Shown here piece by piece: positions 6,947 through 15,357 of a stretch of DNA of 57,801 bases. The position numbers and the translations under genes were made by a program. The notes beneath the pieces were generated by a model that ran no database searches, was not told where the DNA came from, and saw nothing but the letters and a program-made list of their open reading frames with translations. Positions within the stretch are counted from its first letter, which is position 1. Every line of letters begins with the position of its first letter. The DNA comes from Deltaproteobacteria bacterium (GTDB lineage Bacteria > Desulfobacterota > Desulfobacteria > Desulfobacterales > Desulfosarcinaceae), in the NCBI GenBank assembly GCA_002747175.1, contig PDTK01000034.1:1-57801 (forward strand). The letters are read 5' to 3'.

Positions 6947-8014
6947 ATGAAAGTTGAATGCGGCAACTGCGATAAATCGTTCAACCTGCCCGACGATCGT
7001 CTGCCACACGGGAAAAAGGTGTCGTTCCCCTGCCCCGGATGCAAATCGAAAATCACCATTGATCTGCGCGAAAAACCAGAGGCAGAACCACCGCCGCCGA
7101 TCATGAAGCCCAAAGACAAATCCGGGAAGGTGGTGTATACGCCAATTGCCGAGAAATCATCCGGCGAGTTGGACGGTACCGATCTCAAACGCAAAATCTT
7201 AAACAGTATCAAAGACCTTCCCCCAATGCCCAAAATCATCCAGAAGGCACGTGAAGTCATGGCCAACCCGCGGTCCGGCTTCAAGGAGATCGCCGAAGTG
7301 ATTGAAACCGACCAGGCCATTGCGGCCAAGGTACTTCAGGTCTCCAACTCTGCCTATTACGGTCTGTCCGGGATGGTCTCCTCCATTCATCAGGCTTCAG
7401 TGGTTTTGGGACACAAGACCCTGGAGCAGTTGATCATGATGGTCTCGGCCACCAGTCTGCTGGGCAGTCAGTTGAGAGGCTACCGGATGGGATCTGGAGC
7501 CCTTTGGCAGCATTCACTGGCCGTTGCTCTGTGTTCGCGTCTGATCGCCAATGACCGGGCACCATCGCTGGAAAACGATGCCTTTTCCGTAGGCTTGATC
7601 CACGATGCCGGAAAACTCGCCCTGGATCGATACCTTCTGGAACGCAAGGCCGACGTCGAACGGGCGCTCCAGTCCGGCGTGTCATTTCTGGAAGTGGAAC
7701 ACCAGGTACTCGGTTTCGATCATACGGAAATGGCCTCGGACCTTTGCACCAAATGGAAACTGCCGGAAAACCACGTCAATGCCATGCGCTACCATCATGA
7801 TCCAGGCAGCTCCGAAGGAAACCAACTGGCCTACATCGTCCATATCGCCAATTGCATTGCCCGCAGAAGCGGTATCGGAAGCGGCATGAACGAAGAGGAC
7901 TATGAACTGCAAGCGGGCTCCCTGGAGTTTCTGACTCTGGATGAAGAAGATCTGGACAAATACAGAGACGCGACCATTGAGGCCGTGGGCCAGATCACCG
8001 CGAGCATGGCCTAG
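6947..8014 (+). CDS. Zinc-ribbon HDOD-domain signalling protein
   Basis: 355 residues. An MJ0042-type zinc ribbon comes first, with Cys5, Cys8, Cys29 and Cys32. A linker follows, then an HDOD domain (about 85-285) starting at LPPMPKIIQKAREV and containing AAKVLQVSNSAYYG, GHKTLEQLIMM and a degenerate HD core (HDAGKLALD). HDOD proteins are non-hydrolysing relatives of HD-GYP and act as output or scaffold modules in motility and stress signalling. A zinc ribbon in front of HDOD is common in deltaproteobacteria (family recollection). Start supported by GAAAGG nine bases upstream. Confidence 0.8.
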   Translation: MKVECGNCDKSFNLPDDRLPHGKKVSFPCPGCKSKITIDLREKPEAEPPPPIMKPKDKSGKVVYTPIAEKSSGELDGTDLKRKILNSIKDLPPMPKIIQKAREVMANPRSGFKEIAEVIETDQAIAAKVLQVSNSAYYGLSGMVSSIHQASVVLGHKTLEQLIMMVSATSLLGSQLRGYRMGSGALWQHSLAVALCSRLIANDRAPSLENDAFSVGLIHDAGKLALDRYLLERKADVERALQSGVSFLEVEHQVLGFDHTEMASDLCTKWKLPENHVNAMRYHHDPGSSEGNQLAYIVHIANCIARRSGIGSGMNEEDYELQAGSLEFLTLDEEDLDKYRDATIEAVGQITASMA

Positions 8015-8158
8015 ACCTGGGGATTCGAGAAAAGATAACAATCAAAGAAGTGGACGACATGTCCAACATCCCGTTACCGCAATCACCAGGATGCTGAATC
8101 GAATCAAGCTCAATCATTTCGTGACAATTCGAAATTGTGCTTTCTTGATATCCCTTCT

Positions 8159-8458
8159 TCAGGCTTCGGGGCGACGAGACTGAAGTTTCTCCTTGTTTTT
8201 GATCAATTGTTTCTTTGCCTTGTCCACCACCAAATCGATGGCTTCGTTCCACGCACTGCTTTCTTCCCTGGCATGGACGTCGAAACCTTTGCCGGTGAGG
8301 TTGACATCCACGATTTTTCTCAGCTTCTCTTCACTGAAAACGACATCCGCAGTGCCTGGGTGGGGCATTAATTTGTCGAGGCGGGAGAGTTTTTCGTCGA
8401 GGTAGGATTTCAAGTAGTCCGAGGAATTTACATGTTTAAAAGTAACCTGAATTTGCAT
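8159..8458 (-). CDS. hpf: Ribosome hibernation promoting factor, short form
   Basis: 99 residues, the length of the short Hpf/RaiA type. MQIQVTFKHVNSSDYLKSY matches the conserved first strand and helix. ADVVFSEEKLRKIVDVNL and the C-terminal helix IDLVVDKAKKQLIKNKEKL also fit. The protein binds the 30S decoding site and promotes 100S dimers or inactivates ribosomes in starvation. It is not beside rpoN or ptsN, its usual neighbours in many proteobacteria, but lies between an HDOD gene and a J-domain gene. Convergent with the HDOD gene. Confidence 0.88.
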   Translation of the reverse strand: MQIQVTFKHVNSSDYLKSYLDEKLSRLDKLMPHPGTADVVFSEEKLRKIVDVNLTGKGFDVHAREESSAWNEAIDLVVDKAKKQLIKNKEKLQSRRPEA

Positions 8459-8574
8459 ATTACAGCTTCCTTTCGCGGCTATCCGGCCTGTTCGCCACTG
8501 ATTGGGCAGCCCCCTTTAAGAAACCGGCCGTAAGGGGAGGTATGAAATCATCGCAAGCGTCTACAGACAATGTA

Positions 8575-9384
8575 TCACCGGTGGAAAACCGAAACAATGA
8601 AATCCTTGACCTTTTTGGCCAGGGGCTTCTTGAATTTCACCTTGAGGTAAAGGTTGCCGCTGGGTCCGCCGTGTTTGCCCTCGGTCCCCATTTCCGGCAG
8701 ACGGATCTGTTGCCCCTCACGGGTGTTGACCGGAATATTGATCACCAGTTTTTTTGACCGCTGATGATGATAAGGATACGGCCCTCCGGATCTGGCAAAT
8801 TCCGGTGTCAGATAAATGGTATCATACAGATCGGCCCCCATTTGTGGCAAATTGACGCCGGTTGCTTTCCGCAGAAGATAGGTGGCCAGACGCCCAACAT
8901 ACAGGGGAGGCTTTCCGGCGAGATTCCGGCTCCGTCCCCGCTGTTTACCGAAACCGCCGCGATAAACGAAGCCATGGCCATGAAGATTGTGTTGCTTAAA
9001 TTGAAAGCGTTTGTAACCGGGGCCGTAAAAATCCCCAAAAATCGAATCCACGCCCCTGAGACCGAATGATCGGGTCATCTCTTCGAAAATCTGTTGGACG
9101 TCCGATCCCTTGAAAATATCCTGTTCCGTATAAGCCGTACGAAACCGTCCATGGCCGTTATCGCCGAAACGGGTACGCATGGCATCGTATTCCTGACGCT
9201 TGTCTGCATTGGAAAGCACTGCATAGGCTTCGTTGATCCGTTTCATCATATCCGCATCGGATGGCCCTTTGCCGTTACGATCCGGATGATATTTGAACGC
9301 CAGTTCGCGATAGGCTTCCTTGATCCGTTTCGGATCCGCATTGCGTTCCACCCCGAGTATCTGATAATAATCCTGCTGAGTCAT
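8575..9384 (-). CDS. J-domain co-chaperone (DnaJ/CbpA-like)
   Basis: 269 residues from the ATG at 9384. The upstream ATG at 9414 falls in a repeat fragment (TTTCCGGATGGG) and is rejected. A J-domain occupies 5-70, with HPD at 33-35. There is no zinc-finger CxxCxGxG region. The C-terminal part (LVINIPVNTREGQQIRL, then GPSGNLYLKVKF) is the substrate-binding beta domain of CbpA type, here with a long, poorly conserved middle containing a YKRFQFKQHNLHGHGFVYRG stretch. It would stimulate DnaK ATPase; there is no dnaK nearby. Confidence 0.8.
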   Translation of the reverse strand: MTQQDYYQILGVERNADPKRIKEAYRELAFKYHPDRNGKGPSDADMMKRINEAYAVLSNADKRQEYDAMRTRFGDNGHGRFRTAYTEQDIFKGSDVQQIFEEMTRSFGLRGVDSIFGDFYGPGYKRFQFKQHNLHGHGFVYRGGFGKQRGRSRNLAGKPPLYVGRLATYLLRKATGVNLPQMGADLYDTIYLTPEFARSGGPYPYHHQRSKKLVINIPVNTREGQQIRLPEMGTEGKHGGPSGNLYLKVKFKKPLAKKVKDFIVSVFHR

Positions 9385-9407
9385 CCCAACCCCATGTTCC
9401 CTTTTTA

Positions 9408-9430
9408 GTCCCATCCGGAAATGGCCATTT
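9408..9430 (-). repeat. End fragment of the MITE family
   Basis: GTCCCATCCGGAAATGGCC is the terminal sequence of the ~140-bp MITE (compare 10434-10574), preceded by TTTA. Only the tip remains. It lies directly upstream of the J-domain gene and contributes a false ATG. Confidence 0.6.
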
Positions 9431-9551
9431 GCACATCGACAGAAATTAATATAGTCATCAATTTATCATTGGCCAAGGAAGACTCAAGAAATCGTCCCAA
9501 AAGCCGATTGCATTTATCGGTGGTCCACCTGTTTTCCGGCATTGACCACAA

Positions 9552-9662
9552 GTACCTGTTCACGGGGTAGAAGCAGCCAATACCTGTAAAGCACACAGCC
9601 GGTAAGCGTTTGCAGGGCGCCGTAGATGCACGGCTTCGGGTACGCAGACGTATGGGTCATAC
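9552..9662 (+). repeat. ~110-bp structured dispersed repeat, full copy
   Basis: Nearly identical to 57524-57632, apart from a 2-base insertion and a few substitutions. It begins GTACCTGTTCACGGGGTAG and includes two potential stems: CCTGTAAA against TTTGCAGG, and GCCGT against ACGGC. No coding capacity is evident. It lies upstream of the PilZ gene. Confidence 0.75.
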
Positions 9663-9737
9663 TTCAAATGCCCGGTAACAAAGCAGATACGGTGCCCTGT
9701 GAACGCTTACGACCACAACAATGGCAAAGGATTGAAA

Positions 9738-10397
9738 GTGTCCAGAAAAAAAGAATTCATCGTGTTGGCCGTATCATCGGTACTGATGGCCGTCTTCTTG
9801 TACCTGTGGTTAACGTTTCAAGTCGGGACATCCGGGTATGGACGATATTATCTGAGCGCGGCACTGTCCATCAGCGTAGCGCTTGTGGTGATTTTTCTGA
9901 TTCGAATGGGTCGCCACCGTATTGAAGAAGATGGACACTCGAAATCCGTGAAGAAACGAACCGTCACCGGCGTGCGTGAGCACTACCGCCTTCAATACGA
10001 TACCGCGCAGCGCCCTATTTTTATACGAAAAACCGATCCCGAGCGTGTGGAGGTCGAATTTGCCTGTCCGGTTATCGATATCTCCGAAACCGGTATCTGT
10101 CTGGATGTGGCCGGGGTATATACACCCGGTACGACCATCTGTGGAGAAATCATTTTTAACAGTGGACGATCGGCGCCCATCAACGGGGTTGTCGTGCGGG
10201 AAGCGATGGACCGGACCAGCGTCAAACTTCACTGCACCATCTCTCCGCCCCTGCTCATGGCCGAACAGCGTGACTTGATCGCATCCCGAAAAGACGATGG
10301 GCCGCGTCCGGCTGTCAATCGGCAACTTTTGAAAACCGGCGGCACCCGCCTTCCCAGCCATACCCCCAAGGGAATCTGCCTTAACAGACGCCGCTGA
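9738..10397 (+). CDS. Membrane protein with a cytoplasmic PilZ domain
   Basis: 219 residues from a GTG at 9738 with AAAGGA about seven bases upstream; an earlier GTG at 9699 is possible but has no ribosome site. Two membrane helices (about 8-27 and 37-54) are followed by a basic linker. A PilZ-like domain follows at about 85-190: YRLQYDTAQRP, then CPVIDISETGICLDV (D-x-S-x-x-G), then INGVVVREA. PilZ domains bind cyclic di-GMP; the classic RxxxR is not clear (HYRLQYDTAQRP), so binding is uncertain. Confidence 0.65.
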   Translation: MSRKKEFIVLAVSSVLMAVFLYLWLTFQVGTSGYGRYYLSAALSISVALVVIFLIRMGRHRIEEDGHSKSVKKRTVTGVREHYRLQYDTAQRPIFIRKTDPERVEVEFACPVIDISETGICLDVAGVYTPGTTICGEIIFNSGRSAPINGVVVREAMDRTSVKLHCTISPPLLMAEQRDLIASRKDDGPRPAVNRQLLKTGGTRLPSHTPKGICLNRRR

Positions 10398-10433
10398 TAT
10401 GCCTGCGCATCAAGACCCTATTCATTATAAATA

Positions 10434-10574
10434 GTGTCTGTCCAGAAATAGGCAAATTTGGTATAAATCAAGGCTTTCGAACATTTTTACCCCAGGCATA
10501 TGGTTGATATTCCGAGGATAACATTTTTCGGGCAACGCAGATATCGGACAAATTGGCCATTTCCGGATGGGCAC
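10434..10574 (+). repeat. MITE, ~141 bp, full copy flanked by TA
   Basis: Imperfect terminal inverted repeats: the left end is GTGTCTGTCCAGAAATAGGC and the right end read inward is GTGCCCATCCGGAAATGGCC. TA flanks both sides (10432-10433 and 10575-10576), as for Tc1/mariner/IS630-mobilised elements. Related copies are at 12201, 21458, 43580, 46206 and 56901. No coding capacity. Confidence 0.8.
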
Positions 10575-10585
10575 TAAACAGAATA

Positions 10586-10733
10586 AGCGGTTAGCTTTTA
10601 GCCGTTAGCCCCCTATCTCCTTTGTCTCATATATTTACAAGACCTCCGGGCTTAACCCAGCGGGTGGAGCTATGCTCTTCGTTAACGAACCGGAATCATT
10701 TTGCCAATTGCTAAAAGCCAACTGCTAATGGCT
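10586..10733. repeat. Imperfect inverted repeat pair built from TTAGC units
   Basis: The arm at 10586-10610 (GGTTAGCTTTTAGCC core) is matched in inverse orientation by 10703-10733 (GGCTTTTAGCAATTGGC on the minus strand). About 90 unremarkable bases lie between them. Each arm repeats a TTAGC/TTGGC unit. Downstream of the MITE and ahead of the convergent dehydrogenase gene end; could be a small palindromic repeat element or a terminator. Confidence 0.4.
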
Positions 10734-10750
10734 CAACTCAGGCATTAGTA

Positions 10751-11875
10751 TTATATCTCCCAGGGGGCGAGAGTACCGCTGGCAAAGATTGCGGGCATCT
10801 TGAAGTCACCATGCTCAACGGCCAGGGCCACCAGACGCGCTGCCTCATCCATGCCCATTGTGTTCATCAAACCGAAAGGTCCCTGGGGCCAGGCCAATGC
10901 GGTGCATATGCCCTTTTCCAGGTCCTTGATGGAAACGACCTTCTTTTCGATGAGATGCGTGGATATGGCAAAGATGGATCCCAGCAATCGATCCTTGACC
11001 ATGTTCATTGCCGGCTCATCGGATGAAACCGGTCCGTCCTCCAGGTTCCATGGCGCTCCGCTGTCGAACTGGGCCTTGAGCTGATTCGGAACTGCCGGAT
11101 ATCCCACATCGGTATCCGCCAGATATTCGTTCATGGACACAGCCGCATGGTAGCAGGTTCCCAGGCCTGATCCGTTCTGCACCCACATGATGCCGAAACG
11201 CACCCCTAAAGCCTGCTGGGAGATCTGCTCCAAAGTGGCCACATTGTATTGTTCCCCATAAAATGAATCCAGCATCATGTAGCTCGAAATGAACACCGGA
11301 TTGATGGCGAATCCGGGGAAATCCTGCACCATGATGGGGACCTTGCGGTTTTTCTCGGAGAATTCCATCAGGGCGTTAAAGGTGGCATCACTGGTTGCTT
11401 TGTGCCGGATCACCTCCACCAGTCGGTTGACGTTGGCAGGAAAAAAATAGTGCAGTCCGGCCGTGCGCTCGGGGTGGGATACGCCTGCCATCAGTTTTTC
11501 GATTAAAAAAGTGGAGGTATTGCTGGCAATGATGGCGTCCGGACGGCAGACCGCATCCAGGTCTTTAAAAACCTGAATTTTCAGATCCATTTTCTCCACT
11601 GCCGCCTCGATGATCAGGTCGCAGGGTTCCAGTTCCGCATATTTGGACGTTCCCGATATCAGGCCGGTGATACGGTCCATCTCTTCCTGGCTCAGTTTGC
11701 CCTTGGCCACCCGTTTTTTAAGTGAGCCCAGTACCCAGCGATCATACATGGATTGGACCAGTTCATCGTTGAGCTCTTTGTATATCACCCGGTATCCGGA
11801 CGATGCCGCATTGAGACCGATGGCTGCGCCCATTACACCAAAACCGACGATTCCGACTGTTTCGATAGTCCCCAT
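10751..11875 (-). CDS. 3-hydroxyacyl-CoA dehydrogenase
   Basis: 374 residues. Rossmann motif GIVGFGVMGAAIG at 8-20, then IIEAAVE and SNTSTF, the NAD-domain signature of 3-hydroxyacyl-CoA dehydrogenases. H-Y-F-F-P-A-N (in GLHYFFPANVNRLVEVI) carries the catalytic His. The C-terminal dimer domain follows with PGFAINPVF. It oxidises (3S)-hydroxyacyl-CoA to 3-oxoacyl-CoA in fatty-acid or aromatic beta-oxidation. Stand-alone, not fused to an enoyl-CoA hydratase and without a thiolase neighbour, so the chain-length specificity is open. GGAGG precedes the ATG. Confidence 0.85.
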   Translation of the reverse strand: MGTIETVGIVGFGVMGAAIGLNAASSGYRVIYKELNDELVQSMYDRWVLGSLKKRVAKGKLSQEEMDRITGLISGTSKYAELEPCDLIIEAAVEKMDLKIQVFKDLDAVCRPDAIIASNTSTFLIEKLMAGVSHPERTAGLHYFFPANVNRLVEVIRHKATSDATFNALMEFSEKNRKVPIMVQDFPGFAINPVFISSYMMLDSFYGEQYNVATLEQISQQALGVRFGIMWVQNGSGLGTCYHAAVSMNEYLADTDVGYPAVPNQLKAQFDSGAPWNLEDGPVSSDEPAMNMVKDRLLGSIFAISTHLIEKKVVSIKDLEKGICTALAWPQGPFGLMNTMGMDEAARLVALAVEHGDFKMPAIFASGTLAPWEI

Positions 11876-12200
11876 GTCCCCTCCTTATTCATTAATGGAT
11901 ACGATTTTTGACAACGATGCAGAAAAACCGATCGTTGCCGCCAATTTATTGTATCAAGAAATGTTAATCTGTTTATCGCACCCCTGTTTTTGGCGGTCAA
12001 GGCTATTTTTAATTATATTTCAGGTAGATCGTAACTGCAATGCACGGTTCATACAGGTCAGGATGGAAGCGCAGCGACCTGCCTGACAAAAGGTTTCATC
12101 GATGTTCAAACCGACCGAAATGGGCGGCGGCTCTTGTATCCGACAACCGAATGGCTATATTCGGACACAATTGCCAGTTGGGCACAAACTTTGATTCATC
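11876..12200. other. Intergenic stretch without recognisable gene
   Basis: 325 bases between the dehydrogenase start and the MITE at 12201. No open frame with a ribosome site, no convincing hairpin-T terminator and no promoter better than weak A+T-rich patches near 11990-12020 is visible. Confidence 0.4.
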
Positions 12201-12356
12201 GTGTCCGTCCCAAAATAGGCCAATTGGGCCGAGATCAAGACTTTCGCCCTGATTTTTATCTCGGGTTTTACCGCAGACATATGTTTTGATATTCCGAGGA
12301 TAAAAATGTTCGTATAACGCAGAGATCGGACAAATTGGGCATTTATGGATGGGCTC
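12201..12356 (+). repeat. MITE copy, diverged, directly upstream of typA
   Basis: Starts GTGTCCGTCCCAAAATAGGC and ends ATTTATGGATGGGCTC; the inner part (TATTCCGAGGATAAAAATG, then CGTATAACGCAGAGATCGG) matches the family. It is about 15 bases longer than other copies and lacks TA flanks, so it is an old insertion. Its 3' end lies 22 bases from the typA start and holds two false ATGs (12345, 12349). Confidence 0.7.
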
Positions 12357-12378
12357 GAACTACGGAAACGAACACCTT

Positions 12379-14217
12379 ATGTCTACGCAAACAGCCAACC
12401 AAAGCGTCCGCAACATAGCCATTATCGCCCATGTCGATCATGGCAAGACCACCCTGGTGGATGCCATGTTCCGCCAAAGCGGCCTCTTTCGACAAGATCA
12501 GCAGGTAGACGACCGGATCATGGATCGCATGGACCTGGAGCGCGAACGCGGCATCACCATTTCCGCCAAAAACTGTTCCGTGGTCTATGAGGGGGTCAAG
12601 ATCAATATCGTCGACACTCCCGGGCATGCCGATTTTGGCGGTGAAGTGGAACGGGCGCTCTCCATGGTCGATGGCGTCATCCTGCTTGTGGACGCATCCG
12701 AAGGCCCCTTGCCCCAGACCCGCTTCGTTTTGCAAAAAGCATTGCAGGCCGGCTTGAAAATCATTGTGGTCATAAACAAGATCGACCGTTCCGATGCCCG
12801 CCCGGATGAGGTTCTGGACCAGGTATACGACCTGCTCATCGACCTGGATGCCGATGAAGACCAGCTCGAATTTCCTCTGCTTTATGCCATCGGCCGCGAT
12901 GGTGTCGCCGGCACCCATCCGGATCAGTTGGCCGGCGATCTTCATCTGCTTTTCAATGCCATTGTCAAAGAAGTTCCGCCACCATCGTCTGTGGAAGGCG
13001 CTCCCTTTCAGATGCTCGTTTCCGACCTTGGCTATTCGGATTACCTGGGCCGCCTGGCCGTTGGCCGGGTTTTAGGCGGCGCGGCCGAATCGCGACACCG
13101 CCTGATCTGCATCGACGCAAAGGGTCGTCATCAGCCATTGAAGGTCACCCGCCTGCAGATTTATGAAGGCATGGATATTTCACCCGTATCCAGGGTCCAG
13201 GCCGGCGAGATCGCCATCCTCTCCGGCATCGAAGCAGTCTCCATCGGGGACACCATCTGTACGGAAGCCGCACCCATCGCACTGCCCCGCATTTCCGTGG
13301 ATCCGCCCACGGTCTCCATGCTTTTCACCATCAATGACGGTCCTTTCGGCGGCAAAGAGGGACGCTTTGTCCAGTCGGGCAAGATCCGTGAACGACTGCA
13401 CAAGGAGACACTGCTCAATGTAGCGGTCCAGGTGGAAGCCACCGATGATCGGGACACTGTGCTGGTCAAGGGACGGGGCGAATTTCAATTGGCGATACTC
13501 ATCGAAACCATGCGCCGCGAAGGCTTCGAGTTTTGTGTGGGCCGGCCTGAGGTAATCTTGAAGCAGATCGACGGCACGCCCCACGAACCCATAGAACGCC
13601 TGTTTGTGGACTGCGACGAGAACTTTATGGGAATCGTGACCGAAAAGCTCTCCGTGCGTAAAGGTAAAATGATGAACCTGAGCAATACCGGAACCGGGCG
13701 CGTACGCATTGAGTTTTCGATCCCCTCCCGAGCCCTCATTGGCTACCGAGATGAATTTCTCACCGATACCCGCGGAACCGGAATCATGAACTCATATTTT
13801 TCGGGCTATGAACCCCATCGCGGAGATTTCCCCAGCCGGTTCACGGGATCAATCGTATCGGACCGCCAGGGCAGCGCGGTGCCCTACGCCCTATACAATC
13901 TTGAACCGCGGGGCCGGCTGTTCATCCAGCCGGGCGAACCGGTATACGAGGGCATGGTCATCGGCGAACACAATCGCGATAAGGATATCAACGTCAATCC
14001 CACCAAAGAGAAAAAACTGACCAATATCCGTGCCTCGGGAAAAGACGACGCTGTTTCGTTGGCCCCCATCCGCCCCCTGACACTGGAACAGGCGATCAAC
14101 TTCATTCGTGACGACGAACGGGTGGAGGTGACGCCGCAGTCAATCCGGCTGCGCAAAACGACCCTTGGGGTTAAGGCCCGGTATGTGCTGAGAGGCAGGG
14201 AAAAACCAAAAAACTAG
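12379..14217 (+). CDS. typA: Ribosome-associated GTPase TypA/BipA
   Basis: 612 residues, the usual length. G1 AHVDHGKTT at 17-25; [17 protein letters not shown] is the switch I/G2 region and [15 protein letters not shown] is G3. NKID is G4. The C-terminal half has the BipA-specific [18 protein letters not shown] motif and ends in a conserved basic segment. TypA/BipA binds the ribosome like EF-G and helps 50S assembly and stress or cold adaptation. The start at 12379 is chosen because the earlier in-frame ATG (12349) is inside a repeat. The stop overlaps the stop of the convergent lipoprotein gene in a shared CTAG. Confidence 0.93.
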   Translation: MSTQTANQSVRNIAIIAHVDHGKTTLVDAMFRQSGLFRQDQQVDDRIMDRMDLERERGITISAKNCSVVYEGVKINIVDTPGHADFGGEVERALSMVDGVILLVDASEGPLPQTRFVLQKALQAGLKIIVVINKIDRSDARPDEVLDQVYDLLIDLDADEDQLEFPLLYAIGRDGVAGTHPDQLAGDLHLLFNAIVKEVPPPSSVEGAPFQMLVSDLGYSDYLGRLAVGRVLGGAAESRHRLICIDAKGRHQPLKVTRLQIYEGMDISPVSRVQAGEIAILSGIEAVSIGDTICTEAAPIALPRISVDPPTVSMLFTINDGPFGGKEGRFVQSGKIRERLHKETLLNVAVQVEATDDRDTVLVKGRGEFQLAILIETMRREGFEFCVGRPEVILKQIDGTPHEPIERLFVDCDENFMGIVTEKLSVRKGKMMNLSNTGTGRVRIEFSIPSRALIGYRDEFLTDTRGTGIMNSYFSGYEPHRGDFPSRFTGSIVSDRQGSAVPYALYNLEPRGRLFIQPGEPVYEGMVIGEHNRDKDINVNPTKEKKLTNIRASGKDDAVSLAPIRPLTLEQAINFIRDDERVEVTPQSIRLRKTTLGVKARYVLRGREKPKN

Positions 14218-14555
14218 TTGGGATTTTCAAAAAAAACATAGCTGGTGGAATAATCCGAGAACTCGAAATAGACCTTGCGTTCGTCCGGGTCCTTGAGCAT
14301 ATTCAAGTTTTCGTCCAGATAACCGTATCCGAAGCGATAAGGACGTGATTGTTTATCCGTCGTTCCATAGGCGGTGGACAGTTTGTCTATCTTTATGAAT
14401 CGACGAGCCAGGCGTTCACCGGCATAAACCTCCAGTACCCCGTTCGCACCGGTCCAGTTCTGGATGGACCGTCCGATCTTGTTTTGTGATTCCTGTGTAC
14501 ATGCCATTGCGGTAACGGCAACCATGAATATCAACAAGATAAAATATCGACGCAT
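14214..14555 (-). CDS. Small lipoprotein of unknown function
   Basis: 113 residues from the ATG at 14555. A short lipoprotein leader ends TAMAC (Cys about 19). The mature part is mixed alpha/beta with many aromatic residues (PYRFGYGYLDENLNM, VYFEFSDYSTSYVFFE) and no internal hydrophobic segment. It stands alone, convergent with typA, with which it shares the stop tetranucleotide. No family recognised. Confidence 0.6.
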   Translation of the reverse strand: MRRYFILLIFMVAVTAMACTQESQNKIGRSIQNWTGANGVLEVYAGERLARRFIKIDKLSTAYGTTDKQSRPYRFGYGYLDENLNMLKDPDERKVYFEFSDYSTSYVFFENPN

Positions 14556-14570
14556 CTGTATGCTCCATAT

Positions 14571-14595
14571 GTACCTGTTCACAGGGATAGAAAAA
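14571..14595 (+). repeat. Core fragment of the ~110-bp dispersed repeat
   Basis: GTACCTGTTCACAGGGATAG matches the beginning of the full copies at 9552 and 57524; the rest has diverged. It sits immediately upstream of the lipoprotein start. Confidence 0.5.
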
Positions 14596-14916
14596 TTCGG
14601 CTCAATCCCGCAGCGCCTTTAACCGAATACGGACTGCCGCATACTTTCCTGTAGATCTGTCTGTTTGTAAAACTGGTATAAACCAGGGGGCAGGCCTTAT
14701 AAAAACGGCAAAGACACCTTTCCTATGGCATCCATCACTTTGGTTGTCAACGGCTTTTTAGGCCAGGGAACAGGCAATTTGTGAGTGGTGATTTTTATGG
14801 CGTTCGGTTGGCCCGCATAAGTTCTAAGGCGGGAAACCCGCAACCCATGCCCCCCATTTTCTTGTTTTTTTGACAGCAACTGAGGTGTAAGGCACTAATC
14901 AATTCTCAGGTGGGCC
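14596..14916. other. Intergenic stretch without recognisable gene
   Basis: About 320 bases between the repeat core and the FmdB promoter. A 60-codon minus-strand frame exists (14697-14879) but begins with TTG, lacks a ribosome site and resembles no family. No terminator is evident. Confidence 0.35.
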
Positions 14917-14944
14917 TTGACACAACCCGTCGGACGATTATTGT
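14917..14944 (+). promoter_or_regulatory. Candidate sigma-70 promoter for fmdB-like gene
   Basis: TTGACA at 14917-14922 and TATTGT at 14939-14944 with 16 bases between. The start codon of the FmdB-like gene follows at 14968 with AAGGAG nine bases before it. Confidence 0.5.
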
Positions 14945-14967
14945 AAAAAAAACAAGGAGCCATCACC

Positions 14968-15177
14968 ATGCCTATTTTCGAGTATCAATGCAATGTCTGC
15001 AGTCACCAGTTCGAACAACTCTCCTTTTCAACGGACACCGAGCCGCCCGTATGTCCGGCCTGCGAATGTGCGGATGTTCGCAAACTCATGTCTGCCGGCA
15101 GTGTCCGGCCCAACGGCATACCCACCGGATCAGGCGGTTTCGCACCACCTGCATGCAAACCGTCCGCCGGTGGCTGA
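14968..15177 (+). CDS. FmdB-family zinc-ribbon protein
   Basis: 69 residues. MPIFEYQCNVCSHQFEQL is the canonical FmdB start, with zinc pairs Cys8/Cys11 and Cys29/Cys32. The glycine-rich tail (GSGGFAPPACKPSAGG) is typical. The family is annotated as putative regulatory or ribosome-associated; function unproven. A paralogue is at 35219-35401. Strong AAGGAG ribosome site. Confidence 0.85.
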   Translation: MPIFEYQCNVCSHQFEQLSFSTDTEPPVCPACECADVRKLMSAGSVRPNGIPTGSGGFAPPACKPSAGG

Positions 15178-15265
15178 GGGATCTGATATTCGTTTCCAGT
15201 TCGGAAACAATCAATTTCCAATGGCTTTGACCCGCACCGACCGAAAAGCGTTCCCCCATGAAAGG

Positions 15266-15297
15266 GTGTTGACTGCTTCCATCCCGTGAACAGATAC
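15266..15297 (-). repeat. Core fragment of the ~110-bp dispersed repeat (inverted)
   Basis: On the minus strand it reads TATCTGTTCACGGGATGG followed by AAGCAGTCAACACC, matching the first ~30 bases of the full copies. It lies between the FmdB-like gene and the convergent glycosylase gene. Confidence 0.5.
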
Positions 15298-15357
15298 GTT
15301 CCGGGTAGGCAGGCAGAGGAATTGTTTCATTTTACCGCAAAGCCCCATATGATAATT

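Noticed and set aside
6715..7329. Long minus-strand frame opposite the HDOD gene
   Set aside because: It lies antisense to a clear HDOD coding sequence and its protein has no family features.
10434..10574. Coding small protein in the ~140-bp repeats
   Set aside because: Frames differ between copies and carry stops; the inverted ends and TA flanks explain the sequence as a MITE.
14697..14879. 60-codon minus-strand frame between the lipoprotein and FmdB genes
   Set aside because: TTG start, no ribosome site, no recognisable motif; treated as non-coding.
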